A stretch of DNA of 64,000 nt from assembly GCA_963814315.1 (NCBI GenBank), contig CAWFCG010000002.1:243577-307576 (forward strand). Reading direction: 5' to 3'. The stretch is from JAFMJV01 sp963814315. GTDB lineage: Bacteria; Chloroflexota; Limnocylindria; Limnocylindrales; CSP1-4. Position 1 is the first letter of the stretch; each line of letters begins with the position of its first letter. Under the pieces are notes generated by a model that saw only the letters and a list, made by a program, of their open reading frames with translations, did not search any database and was not told the origin of the DNA. Made by a program: the position numbers and the translations under genes. Below, piece by piece: positions 7,851 through 16,241 of this stretch.

Positions 7851-9167
7851 ATGGCTGATCGGCACCGCGTCCTGATCATCGGCGGCGGCTATGGCGGGCT
7901 CTATGCGGCACGCGCGCTGCGCAAGGCCGATGTGGAGATCACCCTCGTGGACCGGCGCAACCACCATCTCTTCAGCCCACTGCTGTACCAGGTCGCCACC
8001 GGTGCCCTGGCGCCGTCGGACATCGCCCAACCCTTGCGCCTGATCTTGCGCCAGCAGCAGAACACGCGCGTGCTGTTGAGCGAGGCCGTTGGCCTCGACC
8101 CCAAGGCCAGGACCGTGCGGCTCGATGATGGCACCGACCTGCCCTACGACTCCCTCGTCGTGGCCACCGGCACCAGGCATTCCTACTTCGGCAACGATGC
8201 CTGGGCGGAGTTCGCGCCGGGCATCAAGACGCTCGAGGATGCGCTCCAGATGCGCGCCCGCATCCTCGATGCCTTCGAGCATGCCGAGCTGGAGACCGAC
8301 ACCAGCAAGCAGCACGAATGGATGACCTTCGTCATCGTCGGAGCGGGGCCGACCGGCGTCGAGCTGGCGGGCTCGCTCTGCGAGATCGCCCGCGATGCAC
8401 TGCCGCGCGACTTCCGTGCCATCAATACGGAGGAGGCGCTGGTCTACCTGGTCGAAGGCACCGACCGAGTGCTGCCGACCTACCCACGGTCGCTCTCCCG
8501 CGCAGCGTCACGGCAACTGGCGCAGCTCGGGACCACCATCCGCACCAAGACGATGGTCACCGCCATCGACGCTGAGGGCGTCACCGTTCGTGGCGCTGAA
8601 GGTGGCGAGAGCAGCCGCATCCCGGCCCGCACGGTGCTCTGGGCTGCCGGGGTCACGGTGAGCACATTCGGCAAGGCGGTGGCGGAGGCCACCGGCGCCC
8701 CGGTCGACCGTGTCGGGCGTATCCAGGTGGCGGCCGACCTGACCATCCCGGGCTATCCGGACATCTGGGTCGTGGGTGACCTGGCCGCGGCCCAGTGGTC
8801 GTCGGGCAAGATGGTGCCGGGCGTGGCGCAGGGCGGCATCCAGGGCGGGCAGTATGCGGCCCGCTCCATCCTCGCCAATCGTGACGGCGTGGGCATCCCT
8901 GGTTTCTCGTTCCGGGATCTTGGCGAGCTCGCCACCATCGGCCGACTGCGAGCGGTGGCCGACTTCCGTCGGGTCCGCTTTAGCGGCTTCCTTGCCTGGT
9001 TCATGTGGCTGGGCATCCACATCTTCTGGCTGATCGGATTGCAGAACCGCGTGCTGGTGATGGTCCGCTGGGCGTGGTCATTCCTGACGCGCGGGCGCGG
9101 CAGTCGGCTCATCACCGGCCTGCCCGGTCACAGCTCCGACGCCGTGGATCGCGGCGGTCTTGGCTAG
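7851..9167 (+). CDS. ndh: Type II NADH dehydrogenase (NADH:quinone oxidoreductase)
   Basis: 438 residues. Non-proton-pumping transfer of electrons from NADH to quinone at the cytoplasmic membrane face. FAD-binding Rossmann motif VLIIGGGYGGLYAARAL at residues about 7-23; second (NADH) Rossmann motif VIVGAGPTGVELAG near 162; LWAAGV and VVGDLAA of the FAD site; the family motif SPLLYQVATGAL near 42. The C-terminus has a hydrophobic membrane-anchoring stretch (GFLAWFMWLGIHIFWLIGLQ), as in other Ndh proteins. RBS GCAAGGAG lies 8 nt before ATG 7851. Confidence 0.93.
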   Translation: MADRHRVLIIGGGYGGLYAARALRKADVEITLVDRRNHHLFSPLLYQVATGALAPSDIAQPLRLILRQQQNTRVLLSEAVGLDPKARTVRLDDGTDLPYDSLVVATGTRHSYFGNDAWAEFAPGIKTLEDALQMRARILDAFEHAELETDTSKQHEWMTFVIVGAGPTGVELAGSLCEIARDALPRDFRAINTEEALVYLVEGTDRVLPTYPRSLSRAASRQLAQLGTTIRTKTMVTAIDAEGVTVRGAEGGESSRIPARTVLWAAGVTVSTFGKAVAEATGAPVDRVGRIQVAADLTIPGYPDIWVVGDLAAAQWSSGKMVPGVAQGGIQGGQYAARSILANRDGVGIPGFSFRDLGELATIGRLRAVADFRRVRFSGFLAWFMWLGIHIFWLIGLQNRVLVMVRWAWSFLTRGRGSRLITGLPGHSSDAVDRGGLG

Positions 9168-9225
9168 TCGCTGCTGCCCTGACTAGTCGGCAAGCCTGGA
9201 CAGACGTAGCTCGACCGCGGAGGAT

Positions 9226-9912
9226 TCAGCCGCGTGCGACGTCCTGCTGGCGCAGCAGATAGGCGTAACCCGCGAGGCCCAGGCCGACTGCGATGAGCAG
9301 GATGCCGAGCAGGTTGAAGACGCCGTCGACGGCGTCCGCGCCTCTCGCGCCGGAGAACATCAGCACGGTGCCCGCGAGAGCCAGCACCGCATTGAGCACC
9401 AAGTTGGCCACGGGCAGCGGCGCGTCGTCAGCTCTGCGCACGAAGCTGGTCGCGATGCCGGACAGGCCGAAGATGATGAAGCCGATTCCGACGACCACAG
9501 CGAGGGCCGCGGTCACCGCATCGGTCACGGCGGTGAAGAACGTGGCCACCACGACCACCAGCCCGACGGTTACGCCCGACCCCGCGCGGAACGCGGCCAG
9601 CGTTTCGAGGTCCGGGCGCATCTGCTGGCGCCACAGCTGGAACGCCGTGATGAGGGCTCCACCCAGAAGGATCAGACCGACGAGCTGCAGGGTGGTGCTG
9701 GAGCCACCCAAGGGCTTGACCAGGAACATGAGCCCCACGGTGGCGGCCACGACACCCTCCACGAGGACGATCGTCCACGAGGTCCGTGAACTCCATGGCG
9801 CTCCACGGTCGATGAGATCTCCCGTGATGGCTGTGGCCTTGTCGACGCTGGCGCGCGCACCCGACGTTGAGACTGAGGTCTCTGCCTCGCTGGGCGGCTG
9901 TGATGCGGTCAA
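9226..9912 (-). CDS. HdeD/DUF308-type membrane protein
   Basis: 228 residues with about six hydrophobic helices in pairs (WTIVLVEGVVAATVGLMFLV, LVGLILLGGALITAFQ, VGLVVVVATFF, ALAVVVGIGFIIFGL, LVLNAVLALAGTVLMF, LLGILLIAVGLGLAGY), the layout of the HdeD family. A polar Ser/Thr-rich N-terminus of about 40 residues precedes them. Function of the family is unclear (acid resistance in E. coli HdeD). The start is TTG 9910-9912, supported by GGAG 8 nt upstream. Confidence 0.75.
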   Translation of the reverse strand: MTASQPPSEAETSVSTSGARASVDKATAITGDLIDRGAPWSSRTSWTIVLVEGVVAATVGLMFLVKPLGGSSTTLQLVGLILLGGALITAFQLWRQQMRPDLETLAAFRAGSGVTVGLVVVVATFFTAVTDAVTAALAVVVGIGFIIFGLSGIATSFVRRADDAPLPVANLVLNAVLALAGTVLMFSGARGADAVDGVFNLLGILLIAVGLGLAGYAYLLRQQDVARG

Positions 9913-9982
9913 GCTGGTATCTCCGCTGCGGTGCCCGATGGCCGCATCGTAGCGCGTCGGCGGCCTCGAGAGCGGGCGGGAG

Positions 9983-10792
9983 CTATTCGGACGCCGGGCT
10001 CGCCTCGGTCGCCGGACTCGCCTCCGGCTCTGTGGTCGCCACTGGCCCGGGACTCGCTCCAGCCTCGTTGGCGGTGCGCGACTTGGCGAGCGCGATGTCG
10101 ATGGCGGCCGAGACCGAGGCGAAGTCGGGCGCCTGCAGCGGCACGCCGTCGACGGTCACGGTGGGGGTGGCGCTGATACCCAGCGCGTAGGCGTCCTGAC
10201 GCGCGGCTGCCTCGATCTGCGCGAAGCGCTCGCGGGCCTGGTCAAGGGTCAGCCCTGCCTTGAACTGGTCCATGTCAAGTCCTGCCGCCTCACCCATCGC
10301 CAGCAGTCGATCAAGGTGATAGGAGCCACGGTTCTCGCCCTCAAGATTGGCGAAGAGGTAGTCGTGGAATGGCCAGAACCTGTTCTGGTCCGCGGCCAGG
10401 CTGGAGGCCACTGCGGCCCAGTGTGATTCCTGGCCCAGGAAGGCCAGGTTGCGGAAGACCAGACGGACATCGCCGGGCTCCACGTACTGATCCACGATCA
10501 GCGGCTTCACCTCATAGGTGAAGCGCTGGCAGAAGGGGCACTGGAAGTCCTCCCAGATCTCCACGGTCACCGGCGCGTCCGCTGACCCCACGGCGAAGCC
10601 GTCGGCCTGCTCGGTAGGCGTCCAGATGGGCGGTTCCGCGATGGGTGGCGGCGTGACGAGCGGGGCCCATGTCAGCTCTGGCTCCTCGCCCTGGGCAGAC
10701 ACGGCCATCACGGAGGAGGCCACGAGCAGCATGGCGATCAGCAAGGAGGCGAGGGCAGGAAGGATGCGGGCAGGGCGCAGGATGGCGGTCAT
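9983..10792 (-). CDS. DsbA-family thiol-disulfide oxidoreductase, secreted/membrane-anchored
   Basis: 269 residues. N-terminal hydrophobic signal/anchor (LASLLIAMLLVASSVMAVSA), then a thioredoxin fold with WEDFQCPFCQRF, the CPFC active site, near residue 85, and the cis-Pro loop ISATPTVTVDGVPL near 210. The C-terminal 40 residues are a Ser/Pro/Glu tail. Probably introduces or reduces disulfides outside the membrane; next to PCu(A)C and SCO it may keep copper-site cysteines reduced (inference). The start is ATG 10792 rather than 10828, because a TATGCT -10 (10824-10829) overlaps the upstream ATG; GAGGATCTCG precedes the chosen one. Confidence 0.88.
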   Translation of the reverse strand: MTAILRPARILPALASLLIAMLLVASSVMAVSAQGEEPELTWAPLVTPPPIAEPPIWTPTEQADGFAVGSADAPVTVEIWEDFQCPFCQRFTYEVKPLIVDQYVEPGDVRLVFRNLAFLGQESHWAAVASSLAADQNRFWPFHDYLFANLEGENRGSYHLDRLLAMGEAAGLDMDQFKAGLTLDQARERFAQIEAAARQDAYALGISATPTVTVDGVPLQAPDFASVSAAIDIALAKSRTANEAGASPGPVATTEPEASPATEASPASE

Positions 10793-10823
10793 CGAGATCC
10801 TCGTACGGGAGAGCGGTCGCGCC

Positions 10824-10829
10824 AGCATA
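10824..10829 (-). promoter_or_regulatory. -10 box for the DsbA-like gene
   Basis: TATGCT on the minus strand, immediately after a hairpin; predicted leader about 25 nt. Suggests the gene has its own promoter rather than depending on the chaperone gene upstream. Confidence 0.45.
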
Positions 10830-10834
10830 GTCGA

Positions 10835-10859
10835 GGCCCCGGCTTTGTGAACCGGGGCC
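10835..10859 (-). terminator. GC-rich hairpin after the PCu(A)C gene
   Basis: GGCCCCGG (10835-10842) pairs perfectly with CCGGGGCC (10852-10859) around a 9-nt loop. No T-run. It separates the copper chaperone gene from the DsbA-like gene. Confidence 0.6.
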
Positions 10860-10890
10860 CGGGGTGACCAGACGCGCGTTCAGCAGGCCG

Positions 10891-11553
10891 TTATCCGTCG
10901 CTCTCGGCTTCCTCGTCGTCACTCATGTCATCGTCGTCACTCATGTCATCGTCATCACCCATGGCGCCGTCGTCATCACCCATCTCATCGTCCATGGACA
11001 TGCCCATGTCGTCCATGACGGGTCCGGAGCCGACCGCCGCCATGACCGTCTGGGACTCGGCGTTCAGGAAGTCGAGCGTGATCTCGACGTCGGCATCCTC
11101 CACCAGCGGCTCGACCAGGTCGATGAGCATGATGTGGTACCCGCCCGGCTCGAGGATCGCATCCGCGTGGGCCGGGATGGGGATCTCCTCGACCTGTGCC
11201 ATGGACATCACACCTTCGTCGTCCATGGAGCTCTGGTGGATCTCGACCACCCCTGCCACCGGGCTGGAGGCACCGATGAGGGCATCATCAGCATCGGTGT
11301 TGTTGTGGATGACCAGGTAGGCCGCGCCGGCCAGGTCGATCATGGGCGATTCGCGCGTCCAGGCATCGCGCACGTACAGGCCGGGGGCCATCGGCGCCAT
11401 CGATCCCGTGGGCTCCATGGACTCGGTCGGCGTCATCGATGCCGTGTCGTCCATGCTGTCGTCGTCCTGGGCCGCGACCGAGCCAAAGGCCATGCTGGCG
11501 GCGACGGCGACGCTGGCCCCGGACAGGAGCATCAGGCGTTTGCTACGGGACAT
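10891..11553 (-). CDS. PCu(A)C periplasmic copper chaperone
   Basis: 220 residues. Signal peptide to about residue 26 (MAFGSVAAQD), a Met/Ser/Glu/Thr linker, then the PCu(A)C (DUF461) domain: DAWTRESP, AAYLVIHNNTDADDALIGAS, VVEIHQSS, PIPAHADAILEPGGYHIML and the conserved H/M ligands typical of Cu(I) delivery to the CuA centre of cytochrome oxidase. The tail after residue about 180 is extraordinarily Asp/Met-rich (repeats of MGDDD and MSDDD), a likely extra metal-binding segment. RBS GGAGGAGAAACCC before ATG 11551-11553. Lies 28 bp downstream of the SCO gene, same operon. Confidence 0.9.
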   Translation of the reverse strand: MSRSKRLMLLSGASVAVAASMAFGSVAAQDDDSMDDTASMTPTESMEPTGSMAPMAPGLYVRDAWTRESPMIDLAGAAYLVIHNNTDADDALIGASSPVAGVVEIHQSSMDDEGVMSMAQVEEIPIPAHADAILEPGGYHIMLIDLVEPLVEDADVEITLDFLNAESQTVMAAVGSGPVMDDMGMSMDDEMGDDDGAMGDDDDMSDDDDMSDDEEAESDG

Positions 11554-11581
11554 GGGTTTCTCCTCCCCCAACGACGCGGGG

Positions 11582-12262
11582 CTATTCGGCTTCGAGCGCC
11601 GCGATGTCTGCGGCGATCTCTGTGGCCGGGGTTCCGAATGGATAGGACAGCAAGAGCTGGCCATGTTCATCGATGAGATAGAGCAGCGCGGTGTGGGCCA
11701 TGGTGTAGCCGTTCGACGAGTCCGAGTCCACCCGCGCGAAGCGGACGTCATAGGCGTCGGCAGCGCGGCGGATGGCGTCTGGCGTGCCGGTGACCGCATG
11801 CAGGTTCTCTGGCAGGTAGCGCGTCCATTCTTCCAGGAACTCGGGCGTATCGCGCTCCGGGTCGACGCTGATGAAGAGCGCCTGCATATCCGGCTGCTCT
11901 TCCCAGACACCGAAGAGCTCGCCGATGGTCTGAGGGCAGACGTCGGGGCAGTGGGTGTAGCCGAAGTAGATGAGCACGTTGCTGCCGAGGTAGTCGTCCA
12001 GGACGAACGGCGAGCCGTCGGAGTTGATCAGTCCTGCCAGCTCCGGCGCGCGGCGCGGGTCACCGATGGGCGAGGGGATGACGGCAGCTGCTGGGTCAGC
12101 CGATGCCCCCTGGCCATTCGAGGCCGCTGGCTCAGCTGACGCGACCGGGTCCATAGACGCTGCCGGCGTGGTGTCCTGTGCGGCCACTGCTCCCGCGATG
12201 CCACAGGTCAGGATGAGTGCGGCCATAGGGGCCAGGAGGCTCTTTGGTCGGAGCAGGATCAT
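11582..12262 (-). CDS. SCO1/SenC-family copper chaperone
   Basis: 226 residues. Signal peptide to about residue 28 (AGAVAAQD), Ala/Ser/Pro linker, then a thioredoxin-like SCO domain: FVLDDYLGSNVLIYFGYTHC with the copper site Cys-x3-Cys (CPDVC) near residue 108 and the third ligand His in NGYTMAHTALLYLID near 195; SVDPERDTPE is also family-typical. Role: assembly of the CuA site of cytochrome c oxidase. No oxidase subunits lie in this window. First gene of a leftward copper/redox block. Confidence 0.92.
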   Translation of the reverse strand: MILLRPKSLLAPMAALILTCGIAGAVAAQDTTPAASMDPVASAEPAASNGQGASADPAAAVIPSPIGDPRRAPELAGLINSDGSPFVLDDYLGSNVLIYFGYTHCPDVCPQTIGELFGVWEEQPDMQALFISVDPERDTPEFLEEWTRYLPENLHAVTGTPDAIRRAADAYDVRFARVDSDSSNGYTMAHTALLYLIDEHGQLLLSYPFGTPATEIAADIAALEAE

Positions 12263-12306
12263 CGGACTCTCCGTCGGTCAATGCGATCGTTCGGCACACG
12301 GTGGTT

Positions 12307-12349
12307 GTCATCGACACTCTGTGCCCTTCCGATGTCGAGTGTATGACAT
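12307..12349. promoter_or_regulatory. Inverted repeat in the SCO / zinc-permease divergent promoter region
   Basis: TGTCATCGACACTC (12307-12320) is mirrored by GAGTGTATGACA (12338-12349), matching TGTCAT and ACACTC with a 2-nt bulge. It sits in the 150-bp divergent region between the SCO gene and the metal ABC permease, a natural place for a shared metal-responsive operator. No match to a specific Zur/MntR consensus is claimed. Confidence 0.4.
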
Positions 12350-12412
12350 GCGGCCCAGCCACCTGAACCGAGGCTGTGTGAGACTGTGTATCAGTCCACG
12401 CGTGGAGGTCGG

Positions 12413-13279
12413 TTGGAAGCACTGCTAGACCCGTTCATCGACAACGCCTTCATGTTTCGCGCACTCGTCGCGGGCGTGCTGGTGGCGGTTGCCTGCGCGG
12501 TCATCGGCACCTTCGTGGTGCTGCGTGGCTTGGCATTCATCGGCGATGCGCTTGCCCACGGCGTGCTGCCTGGCATCGCGGCCGCCATCTTGCTGGGCTT
12601 ACCGGGCATGTTGGGCGCAGCCGTCGGTGCGGTGGTCATGATCGGCGGCGTGACGCTGGTGACCAACCGCTCGCGCCTCTCGTCGGACACGGCCATCGGC
12701 CTGCTCTTCGTGGCCATGCTGGCGCTGGGCGTGGTGATCGTCTCTGCCTCGAGCGCCTTCCAGGGTGACCTGCTGGCCATCCTCTTCGGACAGATCCTGG
12801 GCACCAGCACGGAGCAGCTGGTGGTCATGGCCATCGCCACCGTGGCGGTGGTGACGACCGCCATCGCGGCTTCGCGGCCGTTCCTGTTGCTGAGCTTCGA
12901 TCCCGAACAGGCAGACGTGGCCGGCTTCTCTTCGCGCCGCTACCACACGCTGATGATGCTGCTGGTAGCGCTCACGGTCGTGGTGGCCTTCCAGACGGTC
13001 GGTACCCTGCTGGTCTTCGGCATGCTGCTGGCGCCTGCCGCGACCGGTGCCTTGCTGGCCAATCGCACCAGCTCGATGATGATCATCGGCATCGTGGTGG
13101 GCTCGGCGAGCACCTACATCGGCCTGCTCGCCAGCTACTGGTATGACGTCGCCGCGAGTGCCAGCATCGTGCTGGCGGCAGTGGGCATCTTCTTCGTGGT
13201 GCTGCTGCTCACCAACTTGCGCCAACCGCGCCAGGTGGACGGACGGACCGATCCCGAGACAGGGGAGACGCGGCCGTGA
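12413..13279 (+). CDS. Metal (Zn/Mn) ABC transporter permease, ZnuB/family 3
   Basis: 288 residues, about eight transmembrane helices. ABC-3 family signature: FVVLRGLAFIGDALAHGVLP near the N-terminus, later DPEQADVAGFSSRRYHTLMM and LLVFGMLLAPAATGALL. Start taken as TTG 12413 (GGAGG at 12404-12408, homologues begin just before DPFIDNAFMFRAL); GTG 12386 in frame is the alternative. GTGA overlap with the ATPase gene. No substrate-binding protein gene is adjacent. Confidence 0.9.
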   Translation: MEALLDPFIDNAFMFRALVAGVLVAVACAVIGTFVVLRGLAFIGDALAHGVLPGIAAAILLGLPGMLGAAVGAVVMIGGVTLVTNRSRLSSDTAIGLLFVAMLALGVVIVSASSAFQGDLLAILFGQILGTSTEQLVVMAIATVAVVTTAIAASRPFLLLSFDPEQADVAGFSSRRYHTLMMLLVALTVVVAFQTVGTLLVFGMLLAPAATGALLANRTSSMMIIGIVVGSASTYIGLLASYWYDVAASASIVLAAVGIFFVVLLLTNLRQPRQVDGRTDPETGETRP

Positions 13280-14076
13280 CCGCCATCGAAGCGCGCGACC
13301 TCGCCATCGGCTATCGCGGTGAAGTAGTGGTGCCGCACGTGGAGCTGACCGTGCCGGAGGGTGGCTCGCTGGCGCTGGTGGGCACCAACGGCTCGGGCAA
13401 GTCCACCTTCATCCGTGCGCTGGTGGGATTGGCACCCCCGCTCTCGGGCTCGCTACGCGTGTTGGGCGACGCCCCGGGCAAGTCACCGGCGCGGCTCGCC
13501 TACCTCTCGCAGTTCCATGAATCGGGCTACATCCTGCCCATCCGCGCCATCGACGTCGTGCGTATGGCGCGCTACCCGTCACTGGGCCTCTTCGGCCGTG
13601 CCGGGGCTGAGGATGCGGACCTGGTCGACTGGGCCATGGAGGCGATGGCCGTCACCGATCTGCGCAACAAGCCCGTCCGCGATATGTCCGGTGGTCAGCG
13701 CCAGCGTGTGTACCTGGCCAATGTGCTGGCCCACCGCGCCGACCTCATCGTGCTCGACGAGCCCACTGCCGGCCTGGATGCCGCCGGGCGCGAGCGCTAC
13801 CTCGACGCCTTCGCTGGGGAGCTGCAGCGCGGATCCGCGCTCGTCACCGCTACCCACGATATCGGTGAGGCGGTGGAATACGACCAGGTGCTGCTGCTGG
13901 CGCGTCGCGTCGTGGCACTGGGGCCGGGGGCCGAGGTGTTGACTCCGGACCAGCTGATGGAGACGTTCGGTATCGTCATCTCCGACCCGCACGACGAGCA
14001 TGTGGGCCGCTTCACCATCGCCGAGCGCACGCACGGCTCACCCCAGACCATCGATACGCGCCCCCCGGCCGAGTAG
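13276..14076 (+). CDS. Metal ABC transporter ATP-binding protein (ZnuC-like)
   Basis: 266 residues. Walker A GTNGSGKST near residue 36, Q-loop in AYLSQFHESGY, signature MSGGQRQRVYLANVL near 138, Walker B LIVLDEPTAGLD near 158, switch His in TATHDIGEA. GTG start overlaps the permease stop (GTGA), so the two are translationally coupled. Energises uptake of zinc or manganese with the preceding permease; which metal cannot be decided here. Confidence 0.9.
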   Translation: MTAIEARDLAIGYRGEVVVPHVELTVPEGGSLALVGTNGSGKSTFIRALVGLAPPLSGSLRVLGDAPGKSPARLAYLSQFHESGYILPIRAIDVVRMARYPSLGLFGRAGAEDADLVDWAMEAMAVTDLRNKPVRDMSGGQRQRVYLANVLAHRADLIVLDEPTAGLDAAGRERYLDAFAGELQRGSALVTATHDIGEAVEYDQVLLLARRVVALGPGAEVLTPDQLMETFGIVISDPHDEHVGRFTIAERTHGSPQTIDTRPPAE

Positions 14077-14130
14077 GGCGGGCACTGGCGTACCCTTGAT
14101 GATGCACGACAACGAACGAGGAGGAGGCGT

Positions 14131-14458
14131 ATGGCCAAGACCGTGAGCGAACTGGCCAGGGAGATCGATCAGGCGCCTCGATCAGGGCGAGTCCCTCGAC
14201 GGCGCCATCGCGATGGCCCTCACTGGTGAGCGTGTGGACGACGAGGTGCTGGTGGAGCTCCAGGTGGCGGGTCTGCGCGACGCTGTCATCCACGAGGCCT
14301 TCCACGAGCTGCTCGACTGGCACGCCAACTTCGGCGGCCTGGCCGAGTTCCTGGAGATCGACGAAGCCATCCATCGCACCGCTGAGCGCATCGGCCACGA
14401 CTTCGACCAAGATCTACCCGACCATCCAGACGAGGGACGCGCGCGCCTGGTCCACTGA
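14131..14458 (+). pseudogene. Hypothetical protein, frame broken by a GATC duplication
   Basis: Strong RBS (GAGGAGGAGGCGT) before ATG 14131. The frame is lost at GATCGATC (14163-14170). Deleting one GATC gives a clean 107-residue acidic protein: MAKTVSELAREIRRLDQGES at the N-terminus joined to GAIAMALTGERVDDEVLVEL and HEAFHELLDWHANFGGLAEF. No family recognised; no signal or membrane segment. Without the repair only the part from ATG 14213 is translatable (81 residues). Confidence 0.6.
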
Positions 14459-14628
14459 TCGAGCGCGCAGCATGATCGCATAGCCCATCGGTACTATCCG
14501 CAGCGGACCAACGACTAGGCCGACAGGGGTACATGGCGCCTCTACGATGCCGATACCTGAAGTGGGTCCACGTCTGCCCATGCCCCCGGCGACGGCCACC
14601 TCAGGCAACCAGAGTGGAGTGGAGAGCG

Positions 14629-16113
14629 GTGCCCTTAGCGCTACCCGTGGCACGGTCTCGAGTTGCGACGCGCGCGCTCGTCGGGATCATTGCGTTCACT
14701 CTGCTCGGCTCGGCGGTCGCCATTGAGCCCGGATCGACCAGCGCGTCTGGACTCGGCAATCAGATCTCTGCCAATCGGTCCGGTCAGATCTACGCCGAGC
14801 GCGCAATGCTCGCGCAGGACGCGGTGCTGGCCCAGGTCAGTCGCGACCTCAAGAGCGCCAAGCGCGACCTCAAGCAAGCCCGGCGCAGCTTGGCGCACGG
14901 CAAGCGCGCCCGAACGCAGGTATCGGCACTCGTCCGTGATCGCAAGAACCACTTGGCGCAGGTCGAGCAGGAGCATGCCGAGGCCCTCGAGGAGTCGCCG
15001 CCCCCGGAGGGTGAGGCGCCATCCCAGAGCGGCTATGAGCAGCGCGTCAAGAAGCTCCGCCAGGATGTCCGTAGCGCGGAGCGCCGACAGCGGTCGGTGA
15101 GTGCCCACGTCCGCGCCCTGGCTCGCGTCAAGTGGTCAAGGCAGGCGCGCCTCAGGTCGCTCAAGAGCGCCAAACGCGCCGCCATCTATCGTCGCGAGGC
15201 GGCCGAAGGCGCCCTGGCTAGTCGCATCGTGCAGATGACGAGCCTGGCCGCGGAGCGTGCCGACAACCAGTCAGCCGTAAGCCTCACAGGCCAGGCATCA
15301 TTCTCATGGCCCACCACCGGACGCATCGTCCAGTCGTACGGTTGTACCGGCTTCTACCTCAACCCCCGACGCGGCTCCTGTCGCCACTTCCATGACGGCG
15401 TCGACATCGTCGACGGCTACGGCACTCCGGTCCGGGCCGTGGCGGTCGGTGTCGTGGCCTATGTCGGCTGGAACCCCTGGGACGAAGGCGGGCGTGCCTG
15501 GATCGTGGTGGTCGTCCATCCCGACGGCTACGTTTCCCGCTACGGGCACCTGATCGCGACCGAGCAGGTGCGTGCCGGCGAGCTGGTCCACACCGGCCAG
15601 ACCGTGGGCAAGATGGGTAGCACCGGCAACAGCACGGGCACCCACCTGCACTTCGAGCTGCTACGTGGCAGCCAGGACGTCAATCCGCTCGGCTACCTGC
15701 CGACGGGTGTCATCAAGATCGACAAGACCTCCACCAAGCAGGGGCAACGCGCGCTCCAGTCCAAGCAGAAGAAGCATGCGCGCGCCAAGCAGCAGGCCAA
15801 GGCGCGCAAAGCGGCGAACGCCAAGGCCGACGCGGAGGGAGCTGCTGCCGAGACGGTCGCTCCCCGTGTCTGCGAGCCGGTCGATCCGACCGTCACGACC
15901 GTTACGACCGCCAGCGGCGACGCTGACGGCTCCGGCGCCGTCGATGGAACCACCAGCGTGATCGATTGCGTCACGGAAGCGCAACCGTCGGACGCGCTCG
16001 AGACGGCATCGACTCCGCCGCACGAGCGACTCTCCGCCCAAGCCGAGCCGACTGCCACTGAGCTACCCGGCGTGAGGTTGCCGCCGAGGGGCACCTCGCC
16101 GGCGCCCGCCTGA
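14629..16113 (+). CDS. Secreted M23 peptidoglycan endopeptidase with coiled coil
   Basis: 494 residues. N-terminal membrane/signal helix (RALVGIIAFTLLGSAVAIE), a long Lys/Arg/Ala coiled coil (about 45-215), then the LytM/M23 domain: SFSWPTTGRIVQSYG, HFHDGVDIV with the Zn ligands H..D, GTPVRAVAVG, YGHLIATEQVRAGELV and THLHFEL with the HxH pair. A C-terminal tail of about 130 residues is Lys/Ala-rich then acidic, perhaps cell-wall associated. This EnvC/NlpD-like layout suggests a role in daughter-cell separation (inference). Start GTG 14629 has GGAG upstream; the frame stays open to 14533 but without homology. Confidence 0.88.
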   Translation: MPLALPVARSRVATRALVGIIAFTLLGSAVAIEPGSTSASGLGNQISANRSGQIYAERAMLAQDAVLAQVSRDLKSAKRDLKQARRSLAHGKRARTQVSALVRDRKNHLAQVEQEHAEALEESPPPEGEAPSQSGYEQRVKKLRQDVRSAERRQRSVSAHVRALARVKWSRQARLRSLKSAKRAAIYRREAAEGALASRIVQMTSLAAERADNQSAVSLTGQASFSWPTTGRIVQSYGCTGFYLNPRRGSCRHFHDGVDIVDGYGTPVRAVAVGVVAYVGWNPWDEGGRAWIVVVVHPDGYVSRYGHLIATEQVRAGELVHTGQTVGKMGSTGNSTGTHLHFELLRGSQDVNPLGYLPTGVIKIDKTSTKQGQRALQSKQKKHARAKQQAKARKAANAKADAEGAAAETVAPRVCEPVDPTVTTVTTASGDADGSGAVDGTTSVIDCVTEAQPSDALETASTPPHERLSAQAEPTATELPGVRLPPRGTSPAPA

Positions 16114-16241
16114 CGCTCCTTCCGAGCGAGCCATGCTGGTCCCGTTTCTGCTCTCGCCCAAGTTCGGCCCAGCGGCGCTACGCTGTCCCCATCATCCGCC
16201 GGTCCAGCCTGAGGATCCGGTGGCTCCATGGAGGTTGATCC

